From: Nyssa sinensis
Lineage: Eukaryota; Streptophyta; Magnoliopsida; Cornales; Nyssaceae
Assembly: GCA_008638375.1 (NCBI GenBank)
Contig: CM018049.1
Span: forward strand, 992,001-1,056,000
Length of the DNA stretch: 64,000 nucleotides
Reading direction: 5' to 3'
Translations under genes and position numbers: made by a program
The notes under the pieces: generated by a model
Seen by the model: only the letters and a program-made list of their open reading frames with translations
The model's database searches: none
What the model was told of the DNA's origin: nothing
In this document: one piece after another, positions 11,227 to 22,287 of the stretch
Position numbering within the stretch: the first letter of the stretch is position 1
How the letters are laid out: each line of letters starts with the position of its first letter

Positions 11227-12427
11227 TGTGATAACTGGTTAAAAAGTGCATATTTATTGTGTTAACCCTAGATATTCTTGCATTTTTATTATTTTAATTT
11301 CTCCAATCTATATGCATTTGCTAGTTAATTCTTGTTTTATCTTTTTGCAGAGAAAGCTTGACAAAGTTGATGATTTGGAGCAAAAAGGAAAATATTGGGC
11401 TTTGAAGTGCTAAAAGAAGTGGAAAACAAGTGATTTTGGATTAGAAGAGATGTTTGGTCCATATGTTGGTGGACCAGGGCCTATTTTAGCATTATAGGCT
11501 CTATTTTGGAGCACTTTAGACTCCCTTTTTGGGCCCCTAATGTCTAATTACGGGATTATTATTTTATTTTCCTAATTCTTATGTTGTGGGGGTAATTTTG
11601 GAAAAAGGGGAATATGATTGGAAACTAGGGTTTTGGAGAAGAGGGAGGCCGTTCTTGGAGAGCTAGAGAGGAGGAGAAGAAGGAATGAGACAACTCAAAA
11701 GAAGAAGATGAAGAACTCCATGGCTATGGTGTTCTCTTCCACTATCATGGGCTAAGTTCTCCCATTCCTAGGGTTTAGATGAAACCCTAGTCAAGTAATA
11801 TTGCTTCTTTGTATTTTATTTTTGGGTTAATTAGTTTTGGATGTTGATTGTATAACATTGGGATTTTATTAAGACAATAATCGTATTATTCAGTTTCACA
11901 TAATCAATTTCTGTGATTTTGTTTATGTGGTTATACAATAGTAATATGTGTACATACATCAAAACCGTAGGACAAGTCATAACTCAGGAAAAACAAATTG
12001 TGACTATGACCTTAGAATTAGCGTAGACAATTTGTGTTGACCAAAGATGATTCGTGCTTAGGGTTTTGATGCGTGATTTTCTTGATGATTGTATTGAGGC
12101 TTGTAGCCAAAATACATCTTTTACATCCAAATTTAATGGCCCTAAGAATTAATACAATTGAAGCTAGTTACAAGATTAGTGGTGGATTCAACACCCTAGG
12201 AATCCTCTTTTAATTCGATTCATCATTAATTCAGCTGAATATTTATTTTAATTACAGTTTTTATTTAATTTTAGGAAAGAAAATCAACAACAATCAATCT
12301 TTGTTAATTTGAATTGAAATCAATCTCAACTTTGGTTTTTAAACAATTAACAGTCTCTGTGGGTTCGACCCTTACTTCTCTACTATACTAGTAGTTTAGT
12401 TTGGTAATTTGATTGATTTCCACGACA
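11227..12427 (+). mobile_element. 3' LTR of the Athila element
   Basis: Starts right after the polypurine tract (AAGTTTGGGGG|TGTGATAACTGG; the start could be 11227 or 11229) and ends at CCACGACA (12427), giving TG...CA ends and about 1.2 kb. The inner block GTGGGTTCGACCCTTACTT near the 3' end is typical of Athila/Tat LTRs. The partner LTR is outside the window, so neither age nor target duplication can be checked here. Confidence 0.75.
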
Positions 12428-13079
12428 GCATGCCAAATATTATGATCAACAAAATTCCACACGGGATGTACAACCGTACAAACAAATGATATCACAATCA
12501 ACAAATCATGAAGTGTGTGGAATAACAAGATTTCTATCAACAGAATATATCTCAAGATTTGGTCATGGCATGATAGTGCAACGATGCTCAAGTATCAGTG
12601 ATCGAGTTCATAATGATGCAAGCAAGTAAGTCAAATCCAAAGATCAGGCATAACCGATAACCACAAGTCGATTGGCTCAAATCAAGTACATCAGGTAGTG
12701 ATAGGGTACAAATTTGGCAGCATGTAGAAATGAATAGTGACTGGCTGGGAATAACCACACAACAAAGTTCAGATTTACTTACCTTGGTTTCTTAGTGTCA
12801 TATTCTCCATTTACAAATACTCTGATGATCTCCAGATACTTCAGGCGTATCCTTTCTTAGCCTGAATAATTATCAATAACCACAGACACATCAGAATTCG
12901 TTCATTCATGTCTTATTCATCATCTCAGGAGTCTATCAGATGGCCTAATTAAGTTCATTGGCCTATTACCCACTCATTGGGTTTCAACTTATGTTATTAA
13001 ATTCCTTAGATAGGCTTAGCAGCTGTCCGAATAATATGTTAAGTCATTTTGGCTCTAGTCGTTATCAATTAAGCACTTG

Positions 13080-13860
13080 TTTGCCCTTAGGGGCAAAATG
13101 GTAATTTTGTCATTCTTGCCCCGGACCCTATCATGGTCCCCAGAATAGTCCACATATCGTATATATAAATTTTTAAGTCTTTTGGACTTCATTTGATATC
13201 TGCTTTTGATTATCGGGACACACCGATCATTTTTGGTTTTATACGTTGACCGCTCCGGAGTCATATTTAGCCCTTCGATTTTCATAATTATGCTTATAAT
13301 AATTTACTAGATCAGATTGACCTTTATTCGACCTCTACTTTGCACTTACCGTGCTCAGGGGTATTTTGTTCATTTTACGTTTCGTAAGATTCTGACTTCG
13401 ATTCATCATTTAACCCCATATGTGAGTCCACAAGCATTTGAGCTTCTATTGGTATTAATTTTGTCCCAATCGGACTTTATTTAAACATCAAAGGCATTTT
13501 GGTAATTTCACATGCCATAGCTAAATTTTCGGGACCTCGATTCATTAAATGGACCTCACCATTGAGTCCAGAATGCCCGACATAGTCAAAATAGACTGTC
13601 TTTTATTTTTATTTGGGCCTAGGTATCATCAGGGGCAGTACGGTCATTTACCACTTACAGGTCTGTATTTTTCGGTACTGAATTTCCCAAATCGGACTCC
13701 GCCATTGAGTCCGGAATGCCTGAAATAGTGAAAACACACTATTTATTTAATTTATTTGGACTCCGTTTGACATATTTAATGTCCAGAGGTAAAATTGTAA
13801 TTTTACCCATTTAATAAAATAATTAAAATAATTATTTTATTATTTAATTAATTTACCAGG
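13080..13860 (-). repeat. Palindromic unit array in LTR
   Basis: Clear copies of the shared unit, including the 19-bp inverted repeat GGACTCCGCCATTGAGTCC at 13694-13712, a second near 13548, and AATAGTG/CACTATT pairs after each. The 13694 copy is identical to 58685-58703 in another LTR. Confidence 0.75.
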
Positions 13861-15309
13861 GGCCTAAATGAACAAATTTTTCAAAATCTGGGTCCACTGT
13901 ATAATATTACAAGACAGTTGGGGTAAATCCGTAATTTCAGACAACTTCAGGGGTCAAATACCAATTTCAGAAAGTCTAGGGGTTAAAAACTAATTTCTTA
14001 AATTAAGAGTTCAGAACCAAAGGGTTCAACTGGCTGAACCGGTTCAAAAATCTAAAAACCAACCTAGTTCAATTTATCATTTAAACCATTTATAAAACGG
14101 GTCGGGTCCTGACCCGAAACCGAAACCGACCTGACCCGAGTCCAGTACTGTTCATCATCTTCCCCATGACGATGAACAGTAGCCCTAAATTCCAGTTTCT
14201 TTTCCTCCATTTTCGTCGAGTTTCCACTACCGATTCTTTCTGCCATCCAGCCCAAATAGTTTATGGATGTTAGGCCAACGTTTTGACATCGTTTTTGTGC
14301 CTCGAATCAAGCTGAAATGCTCAGTCCGTGTGGGGATAACCGGACCTGCAACTCGGTTGCAAATCTTCATTTCTTCACCAAATATTGTGAGGTTTGGTTT
14401 AAAATGATCCTTGAGTCATGAGGGCTTCAAGTCCCATTATCAAAATCCAGTTTAGGAGTCGATTTTTGGGGTCTGGGTTTCAAACCCGAGACCTGCAACT
14501 TCGGTTTTGAGGGTCTTCCTATGTGATTCTGGGTCGCGCATTTAGGTATTTAGGACACCTACAAGGTCTAGATCAGGTTTTGGTTGTCAAGGACAGGTTT
14601 TATGGAGGTCGTTTCAGACCTGCTACAGGGAAGGTCATCTATGGTGGATTTTGCTACGGGTTGGTGTTTCCAGACCTATTCGACCCTTTCAGTTGACCCG
14701 TAACAGTTCCTAGTTGTTACAGTAGCTCATGCATGTAGTCATAGGGCTTAAAAATCATCAAAACAGTGCTAAATCTAAACAAAAAAATCAAAGCAGTTTT
14801 AGCTATTTATACCTCCAATCAGACCTTCCACCACTTAGGCTCAGTTGACAGTCACTCTCAGGTACAGTCCAGTTCCTTTGGGGCCTTTCCAAATGCAGTC
14901 ATCTCCCATCTTATGCACCTTCAAGTGGAACACCATGCACGCACACAAGCTGGTACATACACAATCTCTCACATGGGCAAGCTTCCTCTCTCTAAATTCT
15001 CACCCAGCACACTGTTATCTCCCTCTCGGTCTAGGTGCAGAATACATGCACCTTTTTTTTTTTTTTTTTTGTCTTATCAAGGAGTGCCTATATACATTTA
15101 TACACACTAATGCACACCTATATAGATATACATTTATGTATAGCTTGCATGTCTATCAGAGATTCAGATGGAGTCAGGTGGCGAGGTGAGGTGATGTAAA
15201 CCAATCATGTGGGGTTTGCATGCAAGACCATTGGCCACTTTGGGTGGTGGCCTTTGCTAATTTGGGTTTAAGTACAATTTGGCTGTATATTTAGGCACAA
15301 AGATAGCAG

Positions 15310-15372
15310 TAGCCCACTTGGTAACTTTTTAAGTGAAATTTCTTTCCGTCCATAGGTCAAGGGTTCAATTCC
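15310..15372 (+). other. tRNA-like module in LTR (A-box/B-box words)
   Basis: TAGCCCACTTGG followed 52 bp later by GGTTCAATTCC. These resemble the RNA polymerase III internal promoter boxes of tRNA-derived SINEs. The same pair, similarly spaced, occurs in seven further LTR copies (about 29087-29152 on the minus strand; 37992, 38540, 39453, 44823, 55981 and 60297 on the plus strand). No folded tRNA is present. Confidence 0.4.
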
Positions 15373-15655
15373 CCTTGGCCTCTCTTTTGGCCATTTTTCA
15401 CCATTTTAGGTTAAGGCCCCGTTTGGCAGACGCAGTAATTCAGTTTCAATGTTTCCTTCCTAAATTTCATTCCGTAGCTCTTTTTTCGACGCGGTTTCTT
15501 CCGGTTACTTGCTATTCGGATTAGCTTCACTGCCCAAGGTTCAGTGTTGGTTTTTATTTGCTTGGGGTTTCTGTAATTAGCTAATTCGAGTTCCGTCAGT
15601 GTTAAAACGGCATTATTTCACCGAATTAATCAGTAATTTGGTTCAGGGTGTTACA

Positions 15656-15814
15656 CCCTCTTCTCCGAACATGTTTAATTATTCTATTGGTCTATCGTGA
15701 CCGCCGAGAGATTCCCAAGTAACTCCCTTGATTATTTATTTTATTTTTATTTTTTTTCAGTGCTAATTAATAATTAGCAAACTAATTATTAATAAATTGG
15801 GTCTGGGTGTTACA
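15656..15814 (-). mobile_element. Short LTR 5'-terminal fragment next to gag
   Basis: Ends GGGTCTGGGTGTTACA at 15814 and holds the inverted repeat TAATTAATAATTAG/CTAATTATTAAT also found at the 5' ends of the LTRs at 22288 and 24270. It is cut on the left by the LTR ending at 15655. To its right gag follows with no pol in between, so a large internal deletion is implied. Confidence 0.6.
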
Positions 15815-15844
15815 GTAACTAATGAAGCTACTATAGTAAGCTCC

Positions 15845-16801
15845 CTAGGAGAGGAACTCTACTTTGGGCAGTCCTTGATGAAATGTCCGGTTAGCCCACA
15901 TTTGTAGCAGCCTCCAGTATCCTATCGATAGGGTGCAAAATGTCACTTCTGACAAGTAGGGCATACAGGAATCTTTGTTGACTTTTGGTTAGTGTTACCC
16001 CCTTCATTGACAGAAGTCACACTCCTGACCCCTGTCTTAGTCTTCTTCATCTATTGGGGAGCAGGGCTAACCTATTTCTTGTCTTTCTTCTGGGACAGGG
16101 CAATCCCATCTCTCTCAAAGATCTTAGCACAATTTACCACTACATTGTACGTAGGAAGCTCAAAGGGTTCAAGTCTATACCTGATGCTATCTCTGAGGCC
16201 ACTCTCAAACTTTCTGGCCTTTAGATCTTCTGTGATGATAATGTGGGGTGAATAGTGGGCAAGTTTCATAAACTTAGCCTCATATTCTGCCACTGCCATT
16301 GTTCCTTATGTCAGAGTTGAAAACTCTGATATCTTTTTATTCTTTAGCGACCTTGGAAAATGTTTATCATAAAATACTTCCAAAAATCTTTCCCATGTCA
16401 TCGGCGGCTCTCTTTCCTTTTCCAAAAGCCACCACCCATATACTGCATCCTTGAAAGTAAAAGCAGCAAATGAGACTTTTTGCTCCTCGGTACATGGTAG
16501 AACTGTGAATATACGTTCCATCTCTTGGACCCACGCCTCAGTGTCGATCATAGTGGCCAGTCCATCAAATCTGGGAGGCTTAAGGCTCTGAAACATCTTA
16601 TAACTTGACGTGTTCATTGCCTCAGTAGGTTGTCCCTAATCCTGTGGTAGCTTGGGGTTTTGCACCTATCGTGGTGCTCTACCCTGAGCTTGGACACCTA
16701 TCATGTTCTGAGCCATTGTTTCCAGAATGTGCTCAACTGGATCTAGCCTGTCCTCAAGGTTTCTTGCATTCCTTCTTGTGTTTACAATTGTCGCTGAAAA
16801 A
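15845..16801 (-). pseudogene. Tekay/Del chromovirus gag, multiple stops
   Basis: Gag polyprotein of a chromovirus, read right to left. Core blocks: MFQSLKPPRFDG, WVQEMERIFTVLPCTEEQKV, AAFTFKDAVYGWW, WERFLEVFYDKHFP, EYEAKFMKLAHYSPH, then a CX2CX4HX4C knuckle (CYKCGLTGHFIKDC, 15868-15909). The frame can be followed continuously from about 16801 to 15850 but contains at least eight stops. Nearly all lie where relatives have Q or W, fitting CAA/CAG to TAA/TAG or TGG to TGA changes. A less damaged relative is at 47456-48134. Dead copy; lineage call firm. Confidence 0.88.
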
Positions 16802-17331
16802 CATACATTCGTTAGTTTTTCATCATATATTTATCACATAAGGTTTACATTTACTTACTTGATGTTTTCAAGGTTTAATATTTTATTATTCTTGACTCTC
16901 GTGGTGGTTTTTATAGTCCACATTACTTCTTGTCTTAGTTATACTACTTCTTTTTAACTACGAGTCCCATACCTCACCTTTTTATCAAACACATATTTCT
17001 AATTGCTTACTTTACTCTAATACGGGTCTCATACCCCGCCTTCAAATCAAATCACATACTTCTAATCATTTACTTAACTCTAATGCATGTCTCATACCTT
17101 ACATTCAAGTCAAATCACGTACTTCACATATCTACTTCAAGTAATGCGGGTCCCATACCCCGCCTTCAAATCAATTCACGTACTTCTAACATCTACTTCA
17201 TGTACAGGTCCCATAGCCCACCTTCAAGTTAAATCACGTACTTCAATATCTTAGGTAGCCTAAAACCTACCAAACTCCTAGTTATGTTCCTAATTCTTCT
17301 AGTGTTACTAAGTTTGTTTAAGTCAACTTAG
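16802..17331 (-). repeat. 5' leader with ~60-bp tandem repeats, Tekay-type
   Basis: Between gag and primer site, five diverged units centred on GCGGGTCCCATACCCCGCC-like words (near 16962, 17023, 17085, 17148 and 17206). The same array occurs in the leaders at 23440-23905 and 48200-48430. In the best copies GCGGG and CCCGC flank an 8-nt loop. Confidence 0.75.
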
Positions 17332-17344
17332 AGCTCTGATACCA
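17332..17344 (-). promoter_or_regulatory. Primer-binding site, tRNA-Met (initiator) type
   Basis: AGCTCTGATACCA, reverse complement TGGTATCAGAGCT, three bases from the LTR end TGTCACGACCC. This is the usual plant LTR-element priming site for initiator tRNA-Met and fixes the LTR boundary and the minus orientation. Confidence 0.9.
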
Positions 17345-18339
17345 TGTTGTCACGACCCAAAATCCACCCCATGCGGATCCCGGATCGCGACCGCCACCCT
17401 CAGGCCTGGGGGCCTTAGGGCAAAGCTCGCATAAGCGACGGTATCGGACGGCAGTGTGGCCTGTGTTTGCGGAAGCGTGAAAAAACTTTTTCTTTTCTTT
17501 TCTTATTTTAATTTTTTTCACATCCGCCCAGTACTGCCACTCTTCAGAACGGTACACATGATTATACATTTAGAGCATAATAAAAACTTAAAAGACCTTA
17601 TAATTAATATGTCACGCCCCGAATTCTAGCGAACCCGTGGCGCGACTGGCGAGATGAAAGAAAAATAAAATAATAAAGAAATAAAGGACAATCTAACAAA
17701 TTCAACCCAAACTTACATTCATTTCCTTCAATGTACATCCATGTAAAGCACAGTCAATAAAAACATTCAACATGTCATTCGGGCTTAAGTCCTACATCAC
17801 AAAACATGCCCCGACGGGTCAAATATCCTCCTAAGTTCATATCTCCTCCACTCTGCAAGACTTCCTCAAGTCTCAAGTGCCGGGAGCGTCATCTGAAATG
17901 TTTGTCCCACGAATGGGTCAGCTCAACTGCTGGTACAATATAATGCTAATGCAAGAAACAAAATTAAGGGCGTGGCATGTGCAAGTGTACAGTTATATCT
18001 ACATGGCATTCAACATCATGCATACAATGTACTAGCAATAATCTACATGTCATCCAACTCATTAACATAATCTAAGGCGTGGCATGTGCAAGTGTACAGT
18101 TATATCTCCATGCACAATTATAACCTACATGCCATCCTATTCATCCATACAATGCATTAACAAGATTCAAAACAATTATAACCTACATGCCATCCAATTC
18201 ATCCATACAATGCATTAACAAGATTCATCACACATTCGGGAATTCATTAATACAATGCAATAAAAATATGCGTGACACACCCAGTGCAACTCTATGCCAT
18301 GTCAACTCTATGTCACACCCATGTCAACTCATGTAATGT

Positions 18340-18500
18340 AATGTCATGTCCCTTCACGGATCGCTCCCGTTAGTTCGGGTACCAAATGCAATGTCATGTC
18401 CCTTCGCGGATCGCTCCCGCTGGTTCGGGTACCAAATGTAATATCATGTCCCTTCGCGGATCGCTCCCGCTGGTTTGGGTACCAAATGCTATATCATGTC
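18340..18500 (-). repeat. Three-copy ~59-bp tandem repeat in LTR
   Basis: Three adjacent copies of a unit containing CGGATCGCTCCCGCTGGTTC and GGGTACCAAATG, nearly identical. Just left of it, GGCATGTGCAAGTGTACAG recurs at about 17971 and 18074, and AACCTACATGCCATCC recurs near 18122 and 18180. All lie between the donor-like and acceptor-like sites of this LTR. Confidence 0.85.
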
Positions 18501-19079
18501 ATGTCATGTCCAAGGAATCATACTATGCCAATATGCTTTGATTCCACCATACCATAATGTAATCTCAATAAAGCATCGTATCCACACATGAAGCATGCTT
18601 TAAATGATGTGTTACACAATAACATTTAAATCAGAAGATCCTTTCATCAAGGTTACATGCCATACATAATCCATTTAACACATGCTTTAAGTCACATACT
18701 TCATGATCCCAACAATTCTCAAAGAATATAATCCACATTTTATGCTAACACAAGCGATATACACATAGTCATGATCCACCTTCATCACCAAACTTTCAAA
18801 AAGATAACTAGGGCACATAAGCATATAAGCAATAAAACGAACGTGTGAATCATCAAGTCAATATGGCAGTTATTCCTAAACTTAGTTCTATTTCTTACTT
18901 AGCACAATATATCGTACCTGATGGTCGGTCCCAACTCGGAGAGATGCACTCGGTGTGTAGTGGAACTACTAGCGGAATGCAGAAGATTAGATCACTTTCT
19001 CCTTGCCTTTCCGTGTCCCTAAAATCATAAATGTAACTTAGTTCATTTGTTACTTGAATTATGCTATTCATCAAATTTT

Positions 19080-19500
19080 ATGTCCTTATTTTATAAGTTT
19101 CTCTTTTGCCACATTAAACTCTACTGTTAAGTCCAGAACGTTGAAGAAAATAGGTTTGGGCTTTCGCGAAATTTAATTTGGACATCCGGGCTAAAAAGGG
19201 TAAAATGGTCATTTTGCACTTTTACGGGTCCTTACATTTCGGACCTATTTTCATAAATTGGACTCAATAGTTGAGTCTGGAATGATCGAGATAATAAAAT
19301 TCCACTATCTGCTTACTTAATTCGGAGTTCGTTTGACTGCGTTTCAACTCAAGGGCATTTTGGTAATTTTTAAATGTCATTACGGGTCTTTTATTTTTTG
19401 GGACCTCATCTTGCGTAACGGACCTCACCATTGGTCTCAGGAGGTCCAAGATAGTCAGAATACATATATGACTTGTCTAATTTGGGCTCTGGCTATTTAG
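19080..19500 (-). repeat. Palindromic unit array in LTR
   Basis: Units include GGACTCAATAGTTGAGTCT at 19260-19278 and GGACCTCACCATTGG near 19425, separated by CATTTTGGTAATTTT-like stretches, followed by a TA microsatellite at about 19550-19580. Confidence 0.7.
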
Positions 19501-19546
19501 CTATATTTAATTAAATTAAATTATTTTAATTAAATAAATTATTAAG

Positions 19547-19583
<37 letters not shown>

Positions 19584-20696
19584 TTTATTTGCCAAAAAGG
19601 ATGGGCGCGTATAGGGTGGCACCTTGGCCAGGTGTCACCTCCCCTTCCAATACCTCCTGAGTTCGAATCGCAGTAGCCGCAACCCCCACCCCTCTTTTAT
19701 TTTCTTTTTTTTTTTTTCATTTCCTTTTTTCTGTTGGCCCAATGAAAACAGGCCCAAATTTCCTCTTTAAAATTAAAACAGCCAGCCCATTCCCTTTTAA
19801 ACCAAACAAGCCCAACTGTTTTAAAAGAAGCCCAATCATTTAAAAATAAAAACCCACACCAGTAGCCCAACAGGGATGGCCCAACCCCTCCATCATCTTC
19901 CCCGATTCTTTGGCCAGGGAACACTAGGGTTCCGTCACCATCTCCGGCGACGGTGACCAATCCCGGCGAGATTTTAATATCTTTCCAATGCGTTTTTCTC
20001 TAGTTTTTCATGTAGATTCTTTATCTAATCTTTGTTTTCAATTTGGTTGATTAGATCTACGCAAATCTGAGGGAGATCGAACTTCCGGCCGACTAGAACT
20101 TCCCAATTTTGACCCCTTTTTCCCAACGGTTTTGACTCTATTCTTCTTCAAATTGATTCCTGCATCATAGAGGAACGTTTTTATTTTACCTAGACAAGGT
20201 TTTAGACATAAAGTTTCCAAGACCCGATGATCATCTCCAACCTGCAACTCTATTTCTCTCTCTTGTTTTTGAACCATTTAGGTTGATTCCTTTTGCATTA
20301 TTTTTCATTTTTCATACTCTACAAGGCTCAATAACCAAATCTAAACTTCATGCTTTAAAACAAATAAAAACAGAATGCAAACTTCTTACCTATTTGAAGT
20401 AGACTCGAGGTTTTTCCCTTCTGTTCCCACCTAGTCCAACCTCTGAGTTGTCTCTCTAGGGTCCTCTCAGTCTCCCTGTAATGTTTATAGCCACCTTACT
20501 TTTCTGATTTCTCTTCCCCTCTAACCAATGTACATATAGGCACATACACACCTACCTATACACACCTACCTATACACACCCTCACGCAAGGCACCTGCTG
20601 CAGCCCCCTGTTTCTGACTTTCCCTCACAGTTTTCTTTCTCCTACTTGTTGTTCTTTTCAGAAAGGCATTAAATGCTTTGCTTGTTCTTTTGGTTT

Positions 20697-20768
20697 TTTC
20701 ATATATATATATATATATACATACATACATATATCATATGACACACACACCACAGCCACCTGCCCATG

Positions 20769-20818
<50 letters not shown>

Positions 20819-20819
20819 G
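20697..20819. repeat. TA and CA microsatellites
   Basis: (TA)n at about 20700-20720 and (CA)n then (TA)n at about 20770-20819, inside the solo LTR. The minus-strand open frame here is a repeat artefact. Confidence 0.9.
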
Positions 20820-22287
20820 TTTAATCACTTGTATACATATAGTATATAATACTATATACATATACATACACACTATGCATTGTACATACAGATAATTCAT
20901 CACACATATATGCCTACATACACACATGTACATAGCTGAAATACATTACACACACCCATCTACACACATACATGTATACACCACTATTTAACTAATAATA
21001 ATAATATTACTAAATAATTAAATAAATGACTAAATAAATAAAAAAAAAATTATTTCAAAATTTCAAATCCTTACATAATACATGTTCAACTACCCCGTGG
21101 GGCTTAATACATAATAGTTTTACTAACTTCTAATACAAAATGTGACTACTAAAAAATCATAGTGCTTTCCAAAAGACTGCTAGTCCTGTAATAGCTGCTT
21201 CCACCTTTCCTCAAAATGGGCGAAGCTCTAATCATCATCATCAAGTCAAGACTGGTGTCAGTCACCTGAAAGGGGGTCGGATAAGAATCCGGGTAAGTTA
21301 ATCTAAGCTTGTGAGTAATTCCAGCATTTGTCATTGGTTTTCAATTAGCAGTGGTTAGTATAAGAGAGTTTATAAAACATTTATTACCAATTACTCGAAT
21401 ACTTCAAATACAGAATATATGCATTCTTTAAAACAGATAGCTTTGAAACGTTTAAAGTATTCAAGCTAAACATGTATTTCTTCAAATAAAGTTTATGAAC
21501 TTCAAAACATGTAGATATGCTATAGTAAAATGAGGGTAAAACCTGCTTCCATTTTCACACATATCATCTTACCACTTTCATTAGTAGAATCTGTTTCGAA
21601 CCGGACTCTAATTTTACTACAATTGAGATATCTCATGCCTGGGCGATTAGATCCTGCTACCTGGCATTTTTCGTGTTATAGTTGAATTCTGAAGAAACTC
21701 AACGTTGCATGTAGTGCTTAAGCACAACTTATCTTTCATTACCAGTGGCAACAATAGGTATTAAAACATTTGCAAATATATGCTAAATTAAAGCATTAAA
21801 CCATGGCCTCCCTGAAGTTGCATTTAAATACATTTAACACATGACTTCTTCAATAGAGTCTTCAAATACTTGGAATATGCAAATTCATAATATTAAAAGA
21901 GATTTGGCATTTTAAACTTAAACATGCTAAAATATATTTTAAAAAAAACTGTAGTAGAAACCATTCACTGAGGATGTCACAATAGGGTTTATAAGAACAT
22001 GATATTTTAAACCAGGAATCATGTAATACTGAATTTGATATCCAATGCTTCAGATATTTTGAACTTAAAACTTCTTCAAATCCATGGAGTTAAATCTCCA
22101 CTTCAAATATAGGGTTACTCACCTTATACTTCTGGCTTGTTGTTACTGATACGCCTTTCCTTTTCCTTTGTTGAGCCTAAAACAATTTGTGAAAAATTTC
22201 ATAAATTTCACATAAATCTAATTGTCATTAAATTTGTGATCTTAACCTATTCTTAGACTGTGCAAGCCTAATTCTATGATCGATTTT

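Larger units (their letters stand above)
1..12427 (+). mobile_element. Athila-lineage Ty3/gypsy retrotransposon, 5' end outside window, defective
   Basis: Composite element read from gag and protease signatures on the + strand: Athila-like gag (196-777 and 5015-5600), protease with DLGAS, a stub of reverse transcriptase, the C-terminal end of integrase (to 7616), a long non-coding 3' region and a 3' LTR (11227-12427). The 5' LTR and primer site lie left of the window. A 4232-bp solo LTR sits in gag. Most of RT, all of RNase H and the integrase core are deleted. It could not move on its own. Its 3' end abuts a truncated minus-strand LTR, so it probably inserted into that LTR, but the matching left flank is not visible. 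Confidence 0.85.
12428..15655 (-). mobile_element. Tekay-type LTR, minus orientation, 3' end cut off
   Basis: Reads in reverse and ends (its 5' terminus) with GGTTCAGGGTGTTACA at 15655. Its body matches the solo LTR at 56881-60678 block by block: donor-like site near 12790, palindromic units 13080-13860, GGGTCGGGTCCTGACCC near 14100, tRNA-like module 15310-15372, GACGCGGTTTCTTCCGG near 15490. The LTR 3' terminus that should open the left side is missing, consistent with the Athila element having inserted into it. Confidence 0.75.
17610..21075 (-). mobile_element. Solo LTR, Tekay-type subfamily 2 (3466 bp), minus orientation
   Basis: TGTCACGCCCCGAATT ... AAATCCTTACA with perfect duplication TAATA (17605-17609 and 21076-21080). 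Its start resembles the LTR at 29835 (TGTCACGCCCCAAATTCC). No coding sequence. It includes tandem repeats (17940-18230, 18340-18500), an intron-like pair 17893-18917 (donor CAG|GTACG), palindromic units 19080-19500, and CA/TA microsatellites 20697-20819. Confidence 0.9.

Noticed and set aside
15310..15372. tRNA gene
   Set aside because: Box-like words only; no cloverleaf, acceptor stem or anticodon arm can be drawn.
15656..15667. Polypurine tract next to the LTR end at 15655
   Set aside because: CCCTCTTCTCCG is only weakly purine-rich in reverse, and the adjacent sequence is better explained as another LTR into which this one inserted.
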